A stretch of DNA of 6,938 nt from contig CAAGDP010000159.1 of NCBI GenBank assembly GCA_900768635.1, positions 1 through 6,938 on the forward strand, in the 5' to 3' direction. Positions 6,172 through 6,938 of the stretch are shown here, piece by piece (the stretch's first letter is position 1; every line of letters starts with the position of its first letter). A model generated the notes under the pieces. It searched no databases. It worked only from the letters and a program-made list of their open reading frames with translations, and was not told the origin of the DNA. Source of the DNA: Enterobacterales bacterium. GTDB lineage: Bacteria > Pseudomonadota > Gammaproteobacteria > Enterobacterales > Succinivibrionaceae. Made by a program: the position numbers and the translations under genes.

Positions 6172-6568
6172 TTTTGATCACCTCACAAACATTAGCCGGA
6201 ATAAGTTGCGGCTTCATTTCTGACAAACTGACGCAAGCAATTTTCACATCAGCTTTTACCAAAATAACACCAGATGCATTTTTTACCTGTTGAAAAAAGA
6301 CAATGGATGCAGCTCCCACGCGTTTGATATCACAGGTAACTTCCAACATTTCATTAAATCTTGCAGGAGCATTGAAATCAATGGTAAGTTTTTTTACAAC
6401 AAAAGCCACATCCTGAGCAAGAAGTTCATCCTGCTCTATGCCAAAGGAGCGCAGCCATTCCGTTCGAGCCCTCTCCAAATACTTTACATAATTGGCATTG
6501 TAGACGATTCCGCCTGCATCAGTATCCTCGTAGTAAACTCTGACCTTAATAGAAAAGTTACAACTCAT
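6161..6568 (-). CDS. ybgC: YbgC, Tol-Pal associated acyl-CoA thioesterase
   Basis: This is a 135-residue hotdog-fold (4HBT family) thioesterase, a normal length for YbgC. Known members hydrolyse acyl-CoA in the cytoplasm and have been linked to phospholipid metabolism; the reason for its linkage to Tol-Pal is unclear. The signature lies near the N-terminus: YYEDTDAGGIVYNANY at residues 12-27, followed by ERARTEWLR at about 31-39. Asp17 aligns with the catalytic Asp18 of the E. coli and Haemophilus proteins. The residue after the VY pair is Asn24, where E. coli has His; this site also varies in other proteobacteria. The ATG start is supported by GGAGAT at 6574-6579, five bases upstream. It is the first gene of the operon, and its last 11 bases overlap tolQ, which suggests translational coupling. 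Identification is firm; the substrate is not visible from sequence. Confidence 0.95.
   Translation of the reverse strand: MSCNFSIKVRVYYEDTDAGGIVYNANYVKYLERARTEWLRSFGIEQDELLAQDVAFVVKKLTIDFNAPARFNEMLEVTCDIKRVGAASIVFFQQVKNASGVILVKADVKIACVSLSEMKPQLIPANVCEVIKSGS
6176..6184 (-). promoter_or_regulatory. Strong Shine-Dalgarno site for tolQ, inside ybgC
   Basis: The minus strand reads GAGGTGATC, a nine-base match to the complement of the usual 3' end of bacterial 16S rRNA, four bases before the GTG start of tolQ. It lies inside the last codons of ybgC (Glu-Val-Ile). It decides the tolQ start in favour of GTG at 6169-6171, and probably offsets the weaker start codon. Confidence 0.8.
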
Positions 6569-6641
6569 TCACGATCTCCACGAAATATGGCGCCTGGACT
6601 TAAAGGAATAAATGAGATACAAACCTGTGCGCTGACTTAGG

Positions 6642-6669
6642 ATTATACTTTGTTTTACCGGGTTAAAAA
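6642..6669 (-). promoter_or_regulatory. Probable promoter of the ybgC-tol-pal operon
   Basis: The minus strand has a perfect TATAAT at 6642-6647, with a weak -35 (TTTTTA at 6664-6669, spacing 16). Transcription would begin near 6635, giving a leader of about 66 bases before ybgC. It is the only strong -10 upstream of ybgC in the spacer. The -35 lies in the T-tract of a possible terminator, so an activator or A/T-rich upstream contact may matter. Confidence 0.6.
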
Positions 6670-6693
6670 AGATGGCATCAGAATACCAGCCAT
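6665..6693 (-). terminator. Possible terminator upstream of the tol promoter
   Basis: On the minus strand ATGGC / GCCAT (6689-6693 and 6672-6676) can pair across a 12-base loop, followed by C and six T residues (6665-6670). The stem is short and the loop large, so it is weak. It would insulate the tol operon from transcription arriving from the element at the right edge. Confidence 0.35.
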
Positions 6694-6850
6694 TCAGGGA
6701 ATTCTGCAGAGGAGCTATTCATAACCAAGCCGGTTGCTAACCTCATCCCGTCAGGCGGGTACTGTTGTATGGAATGGAAGTTCCGTAAAAATGCATCAGT
6801 TTACTTTGCAATATGGTTCAAACATTCACGTATACAAGGATCTAAAACAA
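6694..6850. other. Gene-free spacer between the tol operon and the mobile-element end
   Basis: No gene is seen. A minus-strand frame of about 38 codons without a start (about 6695-6812) resembles nothing I know. A small GC hairpin, CCCG / CGGG (6747-6750 and 6756-6759), with a 5-base loop stands out from the AT-rich surroundings. Near it is a short repeated arm, AACC/GGTT (about 6724-6742). Confidence 0.4.
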
Positions 6851-6938
6851 TGACATACACCCCACGCATAAATGCGGGGGTTTCTAGTATCAACAAATCT
6901 AGCCTACTATTGTAGGTCTTACAAATTCTCCTCTAAGA
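6851..6938 (-). mobile_element. Right end of an IS200/IS605-type (TnpB) element, cut by the window
   Basis: Read on the minus strand, the stretch has a short hairpin CCTAC/GTAGG (6903-6916) and then a terminal hairpin. In the latter, CCCCCGCAT pairs with ATGCG-T-GGGG (6860-6880), two loop bases and one bulged T at 6864. The tip TGTATGTCA follows at 6851-6859. A hairpin with a bulge followed by a short TGTCA-like tip is the typical right end of IS200/IS605 elements. In TnpB members, this region also forms the 3' scaffold of the omega RNA. The element would extend beyond the right edge; its boundary is about 6850/6851. Family assignment is by pattern memory, not by search. Confidence 0.55.
6899..6938 (-). 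CDS. Possible last codons of a TnpB-like protein (partial)
   Basis: The minus strand reads 12 codons, LRGEFVRPTIVG, from 6937 to a TAG at 6899-6901. TnpB proteins often end shortly after a segment of the form CGExVRP. This tail fits it, except that Arg stands where Cys is usual. The position, overlapping the 5' part of the element end and just before the terminal hairpin, also fits. The other two minus frames have stops within this stretch. The fragment is too short for certainty. Confidence 0.35.
   Translation of the reverse strand, partial: LRGEFVRPTIVG

Overview
The window is a chromosomal segment of a moderately AT-rich Gram-negative bacterium, most likely a gammaproteobacterium. It carries the complete Tol-Pal envelope locus in the order ybgC-tolQ-tolR-tolA-tolB-pal-cpoB, all on the minus strand, followed downstream by a tRNA cluster Lys-Val-Lys. 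In Escherichia coli the same locus is also followed by Lys and Val tRNA genes (lysT-valT-lysW...), so both gene order and flank support a gammaproteobacterial origin. A closer placement, such as Aeromonadales/Succinivibrionaceae, would only be a guess.

Layout, read in the direction of transcription (right to left). At 6851-6938 there is what looks like the right end of an IS200/IS605-type (TnpB) element entering from outside the window: the last 12 codons of a minus-strand frame, a small hairpin, then a bulged GC-rich terminal hairpin and a TGTATGTCA-like tip. A gene-free spacer (about 6570-6850) holds a weak terminator and a perfect TATAAT that probably starts the tol operon. ybgC (thioesterase) overlaps tolQ. 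tolQ and tolR are 15 bp apart. tolR and tolA abut in the same reading frame, separated only by one TAA. A 77-bp gap with two hairpins precedes tolB, and pal follows 18 bp after tolB. A strong intrinsic terminator sits 25 bp after pal, and cpoB has its own TATAAT box. A 12-bp perfect inverted repeat lies after cpoB. A tRNA promoter with a mixed, partly GC-rich discriminator then leads into tRNA-Lys(UUU), tRNA-Val(UAC) and tRNA-Lys(CUU). The leftmost 586 bp hold no convincing gene, only short open frames that may be debris.

How the genes work together: TolQ and TolR form the inner-membrane proton-driven motor that energises TolA. TolA spans the periplasm through a long Ala/Lys/Glu helix and contacts TolB. 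TolB in turn cycles on and off the peptidoglycan-binding outer-membrane lipoprotein Pal, which drives outer-membrane constriction at division and keeps the envelope intact. CpoB links this machine to peptidoglycan synthesis at the septum. YbgC is a cytoplasmic acyl-CoA thioesterase that travels with the cluster.

I do not see an undescribed defence or mobile system. The points of interest are local: the tolR/tolA single-stop arrangement with a TTG start, three non-ATG starts, the terminator that separates cpoB from pal, the near-identical 24-bp repeats in tolA, and the IS200/IS605-like end upstream of the operon.
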